A stretch of DNA of 64,000 nt from Curtobacterium sp. VKM Ac-2865 (GCF_015350905.1 NZ_JADKRZ010000001.1:248001-312000); one strand, 5' to 3'. Positions 9,145 to 17,425 are shown, counted from the stretch's first letter. The notes: generated from the letters alone by a model not told the origin. Program-made: numbers and translations.

Positions 9145-9591
9145 ATGGCACGCTGGGCACCCGAAGAGACCGACACGATGGCCGCGATCGCTGCGGAGGT
9201 GATCGCGCAGGTGGGGACGAACCGCACCGTGGTCGGCATCGACGGCCAGGAGGGCACCGACCTGGAGCACGTGGCCGCCGCTCTCGTCGCGGGGTTCGAG
9301 CAGCACGGCATCTCCGCGATGGCCGCAGCGGCTCCTTCGTCCGACGTCGACGTGCTGCGCAGTGACCTCGTCACACCGTTCCGCACGACCGGTGCCGGCG
9401 ACGGCGTCCTCGTCGTGCACGGGCACGGGGTGCTCGGCCAAGGCGCGCGCACACTTTGGCGGTGGTCAATGTGGGTCGAACAGGAGTCCGGCCGGCTCGA
9501 GCGCCGTGCGGACGTCAAGATCGCCGCGTCCGCGGTGCTCGACGTCACCGACCCCGAGCACCCTCGGCGTGAGTGGAACGACGCCTGCTGA
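9145..9591 (+). CDS. uridine-kinase-like protein lacking the Walker A lysine
   Basis: 148 residues. After an N-terminal helix it has VVGIDGQEGTDLEHVAAAL, which lines up with the uridine kinase/P-loop pattern GxDGxxGxGKTxxA but without GK(S/T). Then come a D-V-LRSDL-TPFR segment, GVLVVHGHGVLG (uridine kinases have a VDGxFL-type strand here) and TLWRWSMWVE (compare LWDxSVxL). So the fold looks like a short NMP/uridine kinase, but ATP binding through the P-loop is unlikely. This family call comes from motif memory only. It is transcribed away from mutY by a leaderless promoter and ends 22 bases before truB. Function unknown. Confidence 0.75.
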   Translation: MARWAPEETDTMAAIAAEVIAQVGTNRTVVGIDGQEGTDLEHVAAALVAGFEQHGISAMAAAAPSSDVDVLRSDLVTPFRTTGAGDGVLVVHGHGVLGQGARTLWRWSMWVEQESGRLERRADVKIAASAVLDVTDPEHPRREWNDAC

Positions 9592-9601
9592 CCGGCGCTG
9601 C

Positions 9602-9607
9602 TACTCT
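9602..9607 (+). promoter_or_regulatory. -10 element of a probable leaderless truB promoter
   Basis: TACTCT lies exactly six bases upstream of the GTG at 9614. No Shine-Dalgarno sequence is present between them. Confidence 0.5.
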
Positions 9608-9613
9608 CCTCGG

Positions 9614-10555
9614 GTGCTCGAAACCGCTGCAGACGGCATCCTCCTCGTCGACAAACCACAGGGGATCTCGAGTCACCGTGTGGTGTCCATCGCCCGGAGA
9701 CGCCTCGACCTGAAGAAGATCGGGCACGCCGGCACGCTCGACCCGATGGCGACCGGGCTCCTGCTGCTCGGCGCGGGGCCGTCGACCCGGCTGCTGACCC
9801 ACCTCGTCGGCCTCGACAAGACCTACACGGCGACGATCCGCCTCGGTGTGACCACGGACTCCGACGATGCCGACGGCACGCCCACCGAGGCACTCGGCGT
9901 CGCTGACGCCGACGTCTCCGACGCCGCGATCGAGGCCGCCGTGGCCCTGCAGCGCGGTCCGATCTCGCAGGTGCCGTCCACCGTCAGCGCGATCAAGGTC
10001 GACGGCCGCCGGGCCTACGACCTGGCGCGGAAGGGCGAGACGGTCGAGCTGAAGGCGCGGTCGGTCACCATCTCGCGCTTCGACGTGACCGGACGGGGCG
10101 ACGACGTCGTCACCTGCCTCGGCGCCGAGACGCACGTGGTGGACCTCGACGTGGTCGTCTCCTGCTCCTCCGGCACCTACGTCCGTGCCCTGGCGCGCGA
10201 CATCGGGGCGACGCTCGGGACCGGAGCGCACCTCACGGCCCTGCGGCGGACGCTCGTCGGCCCGTTCTCGGTCGATGACGCCATCGACCTCGAGGACGAT
10301 GCCGTCGACGTCCGCGCCGCGCTCGCCCGGCCAGCGGCCATCGCCCGCGAGCTCTTCCCGGTCGTCGCGCTCGACGCGATCGCCGCGAAGGACCTCTCGG
10401 ACGGCAAGCGGGTCGGAGCCGACCACCCCGACACCGACGGACCCGTCGCCGCCGTGTCCGCCCGCGACGACCGCCTCATCGGACTCGTCTCGGTCCGTCG
10501 TGGGCTGCTCCGCGTCATCACGAACTTCCCGACCCCGACCGGAGCGAACGCATGA
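9614..10555 (+). CDS. truB: tRNA pseudouridine(55) synthase
   Basis: TruB makes pseudouridine 55 in the T-loop of tRNAs. The 313-residue protein starts ADGILLVDKPQGISSHRVV, followed by GHAGTLDPMATGLL with the catalytic Asp at about residue 43. LDKTYTATIRLGVTTDSDD, a conserved VSAIKVDGRRAYDLAR and SSGTYVRALARDIG follow, then an actinobacterial TruB C-terminal domain. The GTG at 9614 is chosen for these reasons: family N-terminus, leaderless promoter spacing, and no better upstream start. Its stop overlaps the start of the next gene (ATGA). Confidence 0.95.
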   Translation: MLETAADGILLVDKPQGISSHRVVSIARRRLDLKKIGHAGTLDPMATGLLLLGAGPSTRLLTHLVGLDKTYTATIRLGVTTDSDDADGTPTEALGVADADVSDAAIEAAVALQRGPISQVPSTVSAIKVDGRRAYDLARKGETVELKARSVTISRFDVTGRGDDVVTCLGAETHVVDLDVVVSCSSGTYVRALARDIGATLGTGAHLTALRRTLVGPFSVDDAIDLEDDAVDVRAALARPAAIARELFPVVALDAIAAKDLSDGKRVGADHPDTDGPVAAVSARDDRLIGLVSVRRGLLRVITNFPTPTGANA

Positions 10556-10917
10556 TCGAGTGGCTCACCTGGGTGCAGGTCGTGCTCGCCGTCGTCGTGG
10601 GGCTGTTCGCCGTGGTGGTCGGGTTCATCGGGTGGAAGCCGAACGACGCCACGGTCGGGTCGCTCGCCCTCGTGGAGCTGTTGCTCGTGGCGCAGCTCGT
10701 CGTGTCCCTGGTTGCTCCCGCGGTCGGCAACCCGCCGCAGGGCAACGTGCTCGAGTTCTGGGTCTACGCGGTGTCGGTGCTGCTCGTCCCACCCGCGGCG
10801 ATCGTCTGGGCGCTCGTCGACCGCACCCGGTGGAGCACCGTCGTCCTCGGGGCCGGTGCCTTCACGGTCGCGGTGATGGTCTACCGGATGTACCAGATCT
10901 GGTTCGCGCTGAACTGA
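10552..10917 (+). CDS. small four-helix membrane protein, unknown
   Basis: 121 residues, almost all hydrophobic. Four membrane helices are predicted by eye near residues 6-27, 40-60, 66-88 and 95-118; a short polar loop with WKPNDATVG joins helices 1 and 2. There is no signal-peptide cleavage site or catalytic motif. It overlaps the truB stop by four bases (ATGA), so it is translationally coupled to truB. I do not recognise a named family. It may be a generic actinobacterial integral membrane protein. Confidence 0.75.
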   Translation: MIEWLTWVQVVLAVVVGLFAVVVGFIGWKPNDATVGSLALVELLLVAQLVVSLVAPAVGNPPQGNVLEFWVYAVSVLLVPPAAIVWALVDRTRWSTVVLGAGAFTVAVMVYRMYQIWFALN

Positions 10918-11000
10918 GCCGCTCGGCAGCGACCGGCTCCGGGCGCGAGCACTGACGCGCACCGTGGCCGATGCCGTACTGAGGACGGCCCGCACGTCGG

Positions 11001-11006
11001 TAGAAT
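11001..11006 (+). promoter_or_regulatory. -10 element upstream of the 11014 gene
   Basis: TAGAAT lies seven bases upstream of the ATG at 11014, with no clear Shine-Dalgarno sequence, suggesting a leaderless transcript. Confidence 0.5.
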
Positions 11007-11013
11007 CGGTCCA

Positions 11014-11463
11014 ATGGCGACCAAGTCCTCCCTCGCGACCGGTGTCGGGCGCGTCCTCATCGCCGTCTACGGCATCCTCGCCCTCGCGGCGACGGGCCGC
11101 AGCGTCGTCCAGATCGCCGAGAAGTTCTCGTTCGCGCCCTTCGCCTACACACTCAGCGCCATCGCCGCCGTCGTGTACATCGTCGCGATGATCGCGCTGA
11201 TCGTGCCCGGCCGTGCCTGGTACCGCGTCGCGTGCGTCACCATCGTCTTCGAGATGACCGGCGTGCTGGTCATCGGCACCCTGTCGTTGCTCGACCGCCA
11301 GCTCTTCCCGGACGACACCATCTGGTCCTACTACGGCCTCGGCTACGCCTTCGCGCCGCTCGTGCTCCCGATCGCCGGACTCTGGTGGTTGCGGAAGCAC
11401 CACCGCACCGCGGGCGCGGCAGCCGGACCCGCCGACCAGTCGGTCGCGGCGGCCGGCGAGTGA
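11014..11463 (+). CDS. four-helix integral membrane protein, unknown
   Basis: 149 residues with four likely membrane helices (about 10-28, 43-66, 70-92 and 105-127) and a short Ala-rich cytoplasmic tail. The loop between helices 3 and 4 contains LDRQLFPDDTIWSYYG, and helix 4 ends in LWWLRKHH. No enzyme motif is seen. It sits just before ribF, whose ATG at 11475 is 12 bases past the stop, so the two are probably cotranscribed from the leaderless promoter at 11001. Function unknown. Confidence 0.8.
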   Translation: MATKSSLATGVGRVLIAVYGILALAATGRSVVQIAEKFSFAPFAYTLSAIAAVVYIVAMIALIVPGRAWYRVACVTIVFEMTGVLVIGTLSLLDRQLFPDDTIWSYYGLGYAFAPLVLPIAGLWWLRKHHRTAGAAAGPADQSVAAAGE

Positions 11464-11474
11464 ACGGGGGAGCG

Positions 11475-12437
11475 ATGCAGTTCTACGAGGACGTCGTCGA
11501 CGTGGCACAGGGCTTCGGCCCGAGCGCCGTCACGATCGGCAAGTTCGACGGCGTCCACGTCGGACACCGTGCCGTCATCGCGCACCTCGAGCGGGCCGCG
11601 GTCGAGCAGGGGCTGGTCTCGACGGTGGTCACCTTCGACCGGCACCCGCTCAGCGTCATCGACCCCGTGAGCGTGCCGCCGGCGTTGACCAGCATCGCGC
11701 AGCGTCGGGAGCTCCTCGAGGCCGTCGGGGTCGACGCCACCCTGCTGCTCCGGTTCGACGACGAACTGCAGTCCTGGTCGCCCGAGGCCTTCGTGTCCAG
11801 GATCCTCGTGGACACCCTGAACGCGAAGCTGCTCTTCGTCGGCAGCGACTTCCGCTTCGGCGCGAAGGGCGCCGGCGACGTCGCCCTGCTCCGGACCCTC
11901 GGCGCCGAGCACGGCTTCACCGTCGAGCTCATCGACGACGTCGACCTGGTGGACGACGTCCGCCCGGACGGCGAACGCCGGGTCTCCTCCACGTGGATCC
12001 GGGAACTCCTCGGCCAGGGGCGGGTCGCCGAGGCCGCACGACTGCTCGGTCGCGACCACGCCGTCCGCAGCACAGTCGTGCGGGGCAACCAGCGCGGTCG
12101 AGCCATGGGCTACCCGACGGCGAACCTCGACCCGGCGTGCGAGGGCTTCGTCCCCGACGACGGTGTCTACGCCGCACGGGTGCTGTACGACGGCACCACC
12201 TACCCCGCGGCGGTGTCGGTCGGCAACAACCCGACGTTCGAGGGCGTGCCGGCGAAGCAGATCGAGGCCCACCTGCTCGACGTCGACATCGACCTGTACG
12301 ACGAGACCATCTCGGTGCTCTTCGTCTCATTCGTGCGGGGGATGGTGAAGTTCGGCTCGATGGACGAGCTCGCCGCCCAGATGCGCCAGGACGACCTCGA
12401 CATCCGCCTGCTCCTCGGGATGTCCGCGCCGGTCTGA
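11475..12437 (+). CDS. ribF: bifunctional riboflavin kinase/FAD synthetase
   Basis: RibF converts riboflavin to FMN and then to FAD. The 320 residues have an N-terminal nucleotidyltransferase domain with TIGKFDGVHVGH (about residues 18-29) and SDFRFGAKGAGD plus VSSTWIRELL. A C-terminal riboflavin kinase domain follows with GRAMGYPTANL (from about residue 210), VSVGNNPTF and the conserved late FVRGMVKF. The ATG at 11475 has a GGGGGAG site upstream and matches the family N-terminus. It ends at a bidirectional terminator shared with the convergent DUF349 gene. Confidence 0.96.
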   Translation: MQFYEDVVDVAQGFGPSAVTIGKFDGVHVGHRAVIAHLERAAVEQGLVSTVVTFDRHPLSVIDPVSVPPALTSIAQRRELLEAVGVDATLLLRFDDELQSWSPEAFVSRILVDTLNAKLLFVGSDFRFGAKGAGDVALLRTLGAEHGFTVELIDDVDLVDDVRPDGERRVSSTWIRELLGQGRVAEAARLLGRDHAVRSTVVRGNQRGRAMGYPTANLDPACEGFVPDDGVYAARVLYDGTTYPAAVSVGNNPTFEGVPAKQIEAHLLDVDIDLYDETISVLFVSFVRGMVKFGSMDELAAQMRQDDLDIRLLLGMSAPV

Positions 12438-12453
12438 GCCGCACCGCCCCGGA

Positions 12454-12498
12454 ACGACGAGACCCCCGCGAGCCGTGCGCTCGCGGGGGTCTCGTCGT
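12454..12498. terminator. bidirectional terminator between ribF and the DUF349 gene
   Basis: Bases 12454-12473 and 12479-12498 form a perfect 20-bp stem (ACGACGAGACCCCCGCGAGC and its complement) around the five-base loop CGTGC. It lies between two convergent stop codons, so it can serve both strands. Confidence 0.85.
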
Positions 12499-12512
12499 GT
12501 GACGGTCGGGGC

Positions 12513-13745
12513 TCAGCTCCCCAGGGCGTCCAGCCAGATCTTGCGGGCGTCGAGGGCTTCCTGAGCGTCCTTGATCTTGCGGGCGTCACCAGAGACCTTG
12601 GCGGACTCGAGCTCGCCCTCGAGCTTGCCGATGGCGTCCTCGAGCTGGCTCGCGAGGCCGGTCGTCCGGGCCTTGCGCTCCGGGTTCGACTCCTGCCAGT
12701 GCGCTTCCTCGAGTCCCTTGACGTGGTCCTCGATCGCGCGGATGCGGTCCTCGACCCGGCGGACGTCGGCGCGGGGCACCCGGCCGATCTCGTCCCAGCG
12801 ACGCTGGATGTCCGTCAGTGTCTTGCGGGCGGCGACGCGGTCGCGCTGCTGGAGCAGGGGCTCGGCATCGGCGAGCACCGCGAGCTTGGCCTCGAGGTTG
12901 GCGGAGTACTCCTCGTTCTCCGCGCTGCTCTCGGCGTGGCGCTGTTCGAACAGGACGTCACCGGCGGCCTTGAAGCGTGCCCAGAGCGCGTCGTCGTGGC
13001 GCTTGCCGGCCCGGCCGGCCTGCTTCCAGTCGTCGAGCAGCTGTCGGTAGGCCGGGATGGCGTCCGAGCCGCGTGACGCGAGCGCCTCGGCCTGCTGGAC
13101 GAGCTCCTGCTTGCGGGTGCGGGCGTCGCGGTGCTGGGCGTCGAGCTCCGAGTAGAAGGCGCGGCGGTGCTGGTCGACCGTCGAGCGGGCGGCACGGAAG
13201 CGCTTCCACAGCTCGTTGGCGTCGTTCTTCGGGATCCGGGGGCCGTCGTGCTGGTGCTGCTGCCAGCGCGCGAACACGTCGTCGAGCTGCGCGGTGATCT
13301 GCTTCCACTGCGCGCGCGCCGGGTCCACCGCGGCGAGTGCCTCGGCTTCCTCCACCAGGCCGGCACGGAACGCCAGTGCCTCGGCCAGGGCCGCCTGGTT
13401 CTGCTCGGCCTGCTCCTTGGTGAGGGAGCCGAGCTGCTCGGCGAGCACGGCGACGCGGTCCTCGAGCGACTTGAGGTCGCCGACGACGCGGGCTTCGGTG
13501 ACCAGGGCGGTCAGGTGCTCGACGGTGCGCGCGACGTCGTTGGCCGAGGCCCCGCGCTGCACGCGCTGCTCGGCGATCTTCACCTGGCCCTCGAGGTCGG
13601 CGTACTTCCGCGCGAAGTAGGCGAGTGCTTCCTCGGCGGTCGCGTCGGGGTACTCACCCACGACACGTTCGGTGTCCTGGTACCGGACGTACACGGTGCC
13701 GGTCTCGTCGACCCGCCCCCAGGTCGTTGCTTCGTCAGATCCCAC
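12513..13745 (-). CDS. DUF349 domain-containing coiled-coil protein
   Basis: 410 residues, nearly all helical and charged. Several DUF349 repeats are visible by their W-x-x-W/F-R pattern: ARAQWKQITAQLDDVFARWQ, NELWKRFRAARSTVDQHR, ALWARFKAAGDVLFEQRH and LTDIQRRWDEIGRVPRADV. The N-terminus has a small beta segment (GRVDETGTVYVRYQDTERV), then heptad-like helices. DUF349 proteins are widespread in actinobacteria; function is not established. The GTG start at 13745 gives the family N-terminus. It is transcribed toward ribF and ends at the shared terminator. Confidence 0.85.
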   Translation of the reverse strand: MGSDEATTWGRVDETGTVYVRYQDTERVVGEYPDATAEEALAYFARKYADLEGQVKIAEQRVQRGASANDVARTVEHLTALVTEARVVGDLKSLEDRVAVLAEQLGSLTKEQAEQNQAALAEALAFRAGLVEEAEALAAVDPARAQWKQITAQLDDVFARWQQHQHDGPRIPKNDANELWKRFRAARSTVDQHRRAFYSELDAQHRDARTRKQELVQQAEALASRGSDAIPAYRQLLDDWKQAGRAGKRHDDALWARFKAAGDVLFEQRHAESSAENEEYSANLEAKLAVLADAEPLLQQRDRVAARKTLTDIQRRWDEIGRVPRADVRRVEDRIRAIEDHVKGLEEAHWQESNPERKARTTGLASQLEDAIGKLEGELESAKVSGDARKIKDAQEALDARKIWLDALGS

Positions 13746-13857
13746 AGGTCTCGCCTCGATCGTGGTCGTGCATCACCGACGTCACCGTCGGCACGGTCAG
13801 GAAGCCACCCTATTGCACCGGCGGCCCCCGCGGCCCGCGGATGCGTCGGGCTGTGGA

Positions 13858-14676
13858 CTACCGCTGCTCCGCGATGGTCGCACCGGTGATGGTGGTGGCC
13901 ACCTCCGGCGTGCCGGTGCCGTCGCTGCCGGCGTCCTCCACGCCCTTCGACGTGATCTCCGACTCCAGCTCCGGCAGGCCGCTCGTGACCTTGCCGACGA
14001 CCGTGTACCCGCCGGTGGAGCCGTCGAGCGTGGTGTCGCCGTAGACGATGAAGAACTGTGTGGACTGCGAGTACGGGGAGGCGCTCCGCGCGATGGCGAT
14101 CGTGCCCTCCTGGTACCGGTCGTCCGACGGCGTGTTCTCGATCGGTCCGTACTGGAACCCGGCGTCACCGGTGCCATCGCCGTTCGCCGACCCGCACTGC
14201 AGGAAGCGGAAGTCGGCGCTGGCGGCGAGCCGGTGGCACGTCGTGCCCTCGTAGAACTGCTTGCGGATCAGGTCGATCTCGACGCTCGCGGCCTGGGGCG
14301 CCCGCTCGCCGTCGAGCTCGATCCCCAGCCGGACGTCCTTGTTCAGGGTGAGGGAGCCGGTCCAGGTGCGGCCCTTCGCGATGGACTTGCTGGGGACGTC
14401 ACCGGTGTTCGCCGCGGTGGCACTGGCTGACGGCGTCGGGGTGGCGCTCGCGCTCGAGGACGCCGACGGGGTCGCGGCAGGGCTGGCGTGCGATCCCGCG
14501 TACAGGAGCTGTGAGCCGGTCGCGAGGGCGGCGACCGTCACGAGGGCCACGACGCCGACCACGTTGTCCCTGCGCCGACGGCGTCGCTGCCGGTCGTGCA
14601 GGCCCTGCCGTGCTTCGTAGAGTCGGAGCCGCTCGCGTGCCTCGCGGGTCTCGCGCGCCTGGTTCTTCGGTGCCAC
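13858..14676 (-). CDS. membrane-anchored peptidyl-prolyl cis-trans isomerase, cyclophilin type
   Basis: 272 residues. A basic N-terminal helix ([19 protein letters not shown]) precedes one membrane helix (about 38-57), then a Ser/Ala/Thr/Pro-rich extracellular linker to about residue 90, then a cyclophilin fold. Cyclophilin features include [52 protein letters not shown] and [11 protein letters not shown]. Several classical active-site residues differ, including the usual F-H-R signature, so isomerase activity may be weak. Topology is type II with the domain outside the cell. The GTG at 14676 is chosen; no leaderless box lies at six bases. Confidence 0.85.
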   Translation of the reverse strand: MAPKNQARETREARERLRLYEARQGLHDRQRRRRRRDNVVGVVALVTVAALATGSQLLYAGSHASPAATPSASSSASATPTPSASATAANTGDVPSKSIAKGRTWTGSLTLNKDVRLGIELDGERAPQAASVEIDLIRKQFYEGTTCHRLAASADFRFLQCGSANGDGTGDAGFQYGPIENTPSDDRYQEGTIAIARSASPYSQSTQFFIVYGDTTLDGSTGGYTVVGKVTSGLPELESEITSKGVEDAGSDGTGTPEVATTITGATIAEQR

Positions 14677-14758
14677 GGTGCTGGTCTGCCCTCTCGTCGC
14701 AGTGTGCGACGAGCGTACCGGACCCGTCCCCGTGGGATCCGGTGTCGGCGGACGCGCC

Positions 14759-14764
14759 TACGAT
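14759..14764 (+). promoter_or_regulatory. -10 element of a probable leaderless rarA promoter
   Basis: TACGAT lies exactly six bases before the ATG at 14771 in the gap between the divergent cyclophilin and rarA genes. Confidence 0.5.
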
Positions 14765-14770
14765 TGCGGC

Positions 14771-16144
14771 ATGGCATCGGATCGCTCGGGCATGAACGCG
14801 CCCACGACCGGGGGCCGCGTCGGCCTCGCGCAGGGGTCCGTCCCGCTCGCGGTCCGGATGCGTCCCACCAGCCTGCAGGAGGTCGCCGGGCAGCAGCACC
14901 TGCTCGGACGGGGCTCCCCGCTGGTGCAGCTCGCCACCGGCACGCGGGACAACCCCGGTGGCGTCTCGGTGATCCTCTGGGGGCCGCCCGGCACCGGCAA
15001 GACCACGCTCGCGCAGGCCATCGCCCGGCAGTCCGGGCGGGAGTTCGTCGAGCTGTCCGCCGTGACGGCCGGCGTGAAGGACGTGCGCGAGGTCATGGAG
15101 AAGGCCCTGACGCACCGTGACCTCTACGGGTCCACGACGGTCCTGTTCCTCGACGAGATCCACCGCTTCAGCAAGGCGCAGCAGGACGCCCTGCTGCCAG
15201 GGGTCGAGAACGGCTGGGTGATCCTCATCGCCGCCACCACCGAGAACCCCTCGTTCTCGGTGATCTCCCCGCTGCTGTCCCGGTCCCTGCTGCTCACGCT
15301 GAAGCCCCTGACCGACGCCGACCTCGGCATGCTCGTCGACCGCGCAGTCGAGGACGCCCGCGGGCTGGGTGGCGGTGTGGTCCTCGGGGACGAAGCCCGT
15401 GCGGCCATCGTCCGTCTGGCCTCGGGCGACGCCCGTCGGGCACTCACCGCGCTCGAGGCAGCGGCTGCGTCCGCCACCGCTGCACAGGAGGACGACGACG
15501 ACACCGTCCCGGTGGTGGACGCCGACACGGTGGCGGCCGCCGTCGACCGCGCGCTCCTCCGCTACGACCGCCAGGGCGACGAGCACTACGACGTCATCAG
15601 CGCCTTCATCAAGTCCGTCAGGGGGAGTGACGTCGACGCCGCACTGCACTACCTGGCCCGGATGATCGAGGCCGGCGAGGACTCCCGGTTCATCGCCCGC
15701 CGCATCATCATCTCCGCGGCCGAGGACATCGGGATGGCCGACCCGCAGGCGCTCCCGATCGCGGTCGCCGCCGCGCAGGCCGTCCAGCTCATCGGCATGC
15801 CGGAGGGTCGCATCCCCCTCGCCGAGGCGGTCGTCTACCTGGCGACGGCGCCGAAGTCGAACGCGGCCTACAACGGCATCAACGCGGCGATGGCGGACGT
15901 CAAGGCCGGTCGGATGGGCGTCGTGCCGAACCACCTGCGGGACGCCCACTACGCCGGGGCGAAGCGCCTCGGGCACGGCAAGGGGTACGTGTACTCGCAC
16001 GACGCCGAGCACGGGGTCGCCGAGCAGCAGTACCTGCCGGACGCGCTCGAGGGCACCGAGTACTACACGCCGACCACGAACGGCCACGAGCGCGAGGTCG
16101 GTCCGCGACTCGAGCGACTCCGGAAGATCACCCGCGGCGAGTGA
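14771..16144 (+). CDS. rarA: replication-associated recombination protein A, MgsA/RarA AAA+ ATPase
   Basis: RarA/MgsA acts at stalled replication forks. The 457-residue protein has a clamp-loader-type AAA+ core: [21 protein letters not shown], Walker A GPPGTGKT (71-78), Walker [10 protein letters not shown], sensor AATTENPSF, and the arginine-finger region LLSRSLLL. It then has an MgsA C-terminal tetramerisation domain (YHVIS-type [33 protein letters not shown], and a late [14 protein letters not shown]). The ATG at 14771 follows a leaderless TACGAT box. It lies directly upstream of rpsD, a common actinobacterial arrangement. Confidence 0.95.
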   Translation: MASDRSGMNAPTTGGRVGLAQGSVPLAVRMRPTSLQEVAGQQHLLGRGSPLVQLATGTRDNPGGVSVILWGPPGTGKTTLAQAIARQSGREFVELSAVTAGVKDVREVMEKALTHRDLYGSTTVLFLDEIHRFSKAQQDALLPGVENGWVILIAATTENPSFSVISPLLSRSLLLTLKPLTDADLGMLVDRAVEDARGLGGGVVLGDEARAAIVRLASGDARRALTALEAAAASATAAQEDDDDTVPVVDADTVAAAVDRALLRYDRQGDEHYDVISAFIKSVRGSDVDAALHYLARMIEAGEDSRFIARRIIISAAEDIGMADPQALPIAVAAAQAVQLIGMPEGRIPLAEAVVYLATAPKSNAAYNGINAAMADVKAGRMGVVPNHLRDAHYAGAKRLGHGKGYVYSHDAEHGVAEQQYLPDALEGTEYYTPTTNGHEREVGPRLERLRKITRGE

Positions 16145-16176
16145 CCGCTGCGCTTCTGCGCTCGCTGGAACCCTGC

Positions 16177-16182
16177 TATCGT
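16177..16182 (+). promoter_or_regulatory. -10 element of the rpsD promoter
   Basis: TATCGT preceded by TGC (extended -10 like) lies 32 bases after the rarA stop and would give an rpsD leader of about 190 bases. Confidence 0.5.
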
Positions 16183-16188
16183 TGGCGG

Positions 16189-16379
16189 GCCTACGTCCTG
16201 GTTCCCGCGTGCGGCTGCGTCGGGGACAGAGTGCTGCAGATGCAGCACGGGGGCAGAGGTTCGGACTGTAGCCGTCCGATCCCACAGGCTCATCCCTCTG
16301 GATCCCTTCACGGGGTCGTCGGCACGTGCGCGTGCCGAGACCCGTGTTCAGTTCAGTTCAGTACAGAGAAAAGGACCCT
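16189..16379 (+). promoter_or_regulatory. long 5' leader of rpsD with small hairpins
   Basis: About 190 untranslated bases between the probable -10 box and the rpsD GTG. Two short hairpins are visible: CGGAC/GTCCG at about 16263-16280 and GATCCC/GGGGTC at about 16301-16317 (with one G-U). Close to rpsD there is TTCAGTTCAGTTCAGTA (three five-base TTCAG-like steps). S4 represses its own mRNA in other bacteria, so a control role is possible but not shown. Confidence 0.35.
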
Positions 16380-17009
16380 GTGTCTACCAAGTCACGCACC
16401 CGCAGCAAGACCCGCCTGTCGCGCGCGCTCGGCATCCCGCTGACGCCGAAGGCGGCCCGGTACCTCGAGAAGCGCCCCTACGGGCCCGGTGAGCACGGCC
16501 GTACGCGCCGTCGTGCGGACAGCGACTACGCCGTCCGCCTCCGAGAGAAGCAGCGTCTGCGCGCCCAGTACGGCATCCGCGAGAAGCAGCTCCGCATCGT
16601 CTTCGAAGAGGCCCGCAAGACCACCGGTCTGACCGGTGAGAACCTCGTCGAGCTGCTCGAGACGCGCCTCGACGCCCTGATCGTGCGTGCCGGCTTCGCC
16701 CGCACCACGTCGCAGGCCCGTCAGCTGATCGTGCACCGTCACATCCTCGTCGACGGCAAGCTCGTCGACCGCCCCTCCTTCCGCGTCAAGGAGGGCCAGC
16801 TGATGCACGTCAAGCCGCGCTCCGAGTCGCTCGAGCCCTTCCAGGTCGCCGCTGCCGGTGGCCACCTGGAAGTCCTCCCGAAGGTGCCGGGCTACCTCGA
16901 GGTCGAGATCGACAAGCTCCAGGCCCGCCTCGTGCGTCGCCCGAAGCGTGCCGAGGTCCCCGTGACCTGTGAAGTCCAGCTCGTCGTCGAGTACTACGCA
17001 GCTCGCTGA
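16380..17009 (+). CDS. rpsD: 30S ribosomal protein S4
   Basis: S4 nucleates 30S assembly on 16S rRNA. The 209-residue product reads STKSRTRSKTRLSRALGIPL at its start, then KRPYGPGEHGRTRRR. The S4 RNA-binding domain (about residues 100-165) contains RLDALIVRAGFARTTSQARQ and LVDGKLVDRPSFRVKEGQ. It is the zinc-free form: the four N-terminal cysteines of zinc S4 are absent. The GTG at 16380 is chosen because AAAGGA lies seven bases upstream and the N-terminus matches actinobacterial S4. A strong terminator follows. Confidence 0.98.
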   Translation: MSTKSRTRSKTRLSRALGIPLTPKAARYLEKRPYGPGEHGRTRRRADSDYAVRLREKQRLRAQYGIREKQLRIVFEEARKTTGLTGENLVELLETRLDALIVRAGFARTTSQARQLIVHRHILVDGKLVDRPSFRVKEGQLMHVKPRSESLEPFQVAAAGGHLEVLPKVPGYLEVEIDKLQARLVRRPKRAEVPVTCEVQLVVEYYAAR

Positions 17010-17027
17010 TCCACAGCACCACACCCT

Positions 17028-17064
17028 GAACGGCGGGTCGTCCACAGCGGACGGCCCGCCGTTC
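17028..17064 (+). terminator. 16-bp hairpin after rpsD
   Basis: GAACGGCGGGTCGTCC (17028-17043) pairs with 17049-17064 with one G-U pair, loop ACAGC. It lies 18 bases after the rpsD stop. Confidence 0.8.
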
Positions 17065-17084
17065 GGCGTTCCCGGGGCGGCGAC

Positions 17085-17090
17085 TAAGCT
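17085..17090 (+). promoter_or_regulatory. -10 element before the small membrane gene and alaS
   Basis: TAAGCT, 20 bases after the rpsD terminator, would give a leader of about 34 bases including a GAGAGGGAG ribosome-binding site before the GTG at 17131. Confidence 0.45.
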
Positions 17091-17130
17091 GGTCGGACGC
17101 GCGCCGCGGCGCCAGCGAGAGGGAGCCACC

Positions 17131-17328
17131 GTGAAGCAGTTGTTCTTCGTCGTCATCGGCGTCCTCATCGGGTTCGTCGTCGCCGACCGCGTCGGAGCGA
17201 GCTCCGGCGGTGGCGCGTCCGGCAGGGGGAGGTTCCTCGCCCAGGTCGATGCCCGCACGAAGGCCTTCACGGGTGCCGTCGCCGACGGGTACCGCTCGCG
17301 CGAGGCCGAGCTCCGCACCGACGACTGA
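17131..17328 (+). CDS. small single-pass membrane protein upstream of alaS
   Basis: 65 residues: MKQLFFVVIGVLIGFVVADRV forms one membrane helix (about residues 3-19), then a Gly/Ser stretch and a charged tail (FLAQVDARTKAFTGAVADGYRSREAEL). A small one-helix protein of this sort precedes alaS in many actinobacteria. Function unknown. The GTG at 17131 has a GGGAG site five bases upstream. It probably shares the promoter at 17085 with alaS, 113 bases downstream. Confidence 0.75.
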   Translation: MKQLFFVVIGVLIGFVVADRVGASSGGGASGRGRFLAQVDARTKAFTGAVADGYRSREAELRTDD

Positions 17329-17364
17329 CCGTCGTCCCCGCACCGTCGAGCCAGCCCCGACGTC

Positions 17365-17425
17365 CCCGCGTCGTCCCACCACAAGCACCCGCGTCGTCAC
17401 ACCAGACGCACCCGCCTCGTCCCAC
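17365..17425 (+). repeat. 2.6 copies of a 23-base tandem repeat before alaS
   Basis: Units at 17365-17387 and 17388-17410 differ at three positions (pattern CCCGCGTCGTCxCACCAxAxGCA), and a partial third unit covers 17411-17425. The tract ends 16 bases before the alaS ATG, so it is inside the mRNA leader if transcription starts near 17095. Confidence 0.7.

Noticed and set aside
12699..13889. Plus-strand frames opposite the DUF349 gene
   Set aside because: They are shadows; the minus frame has clear DUF349 repeats and ends at the terminator.
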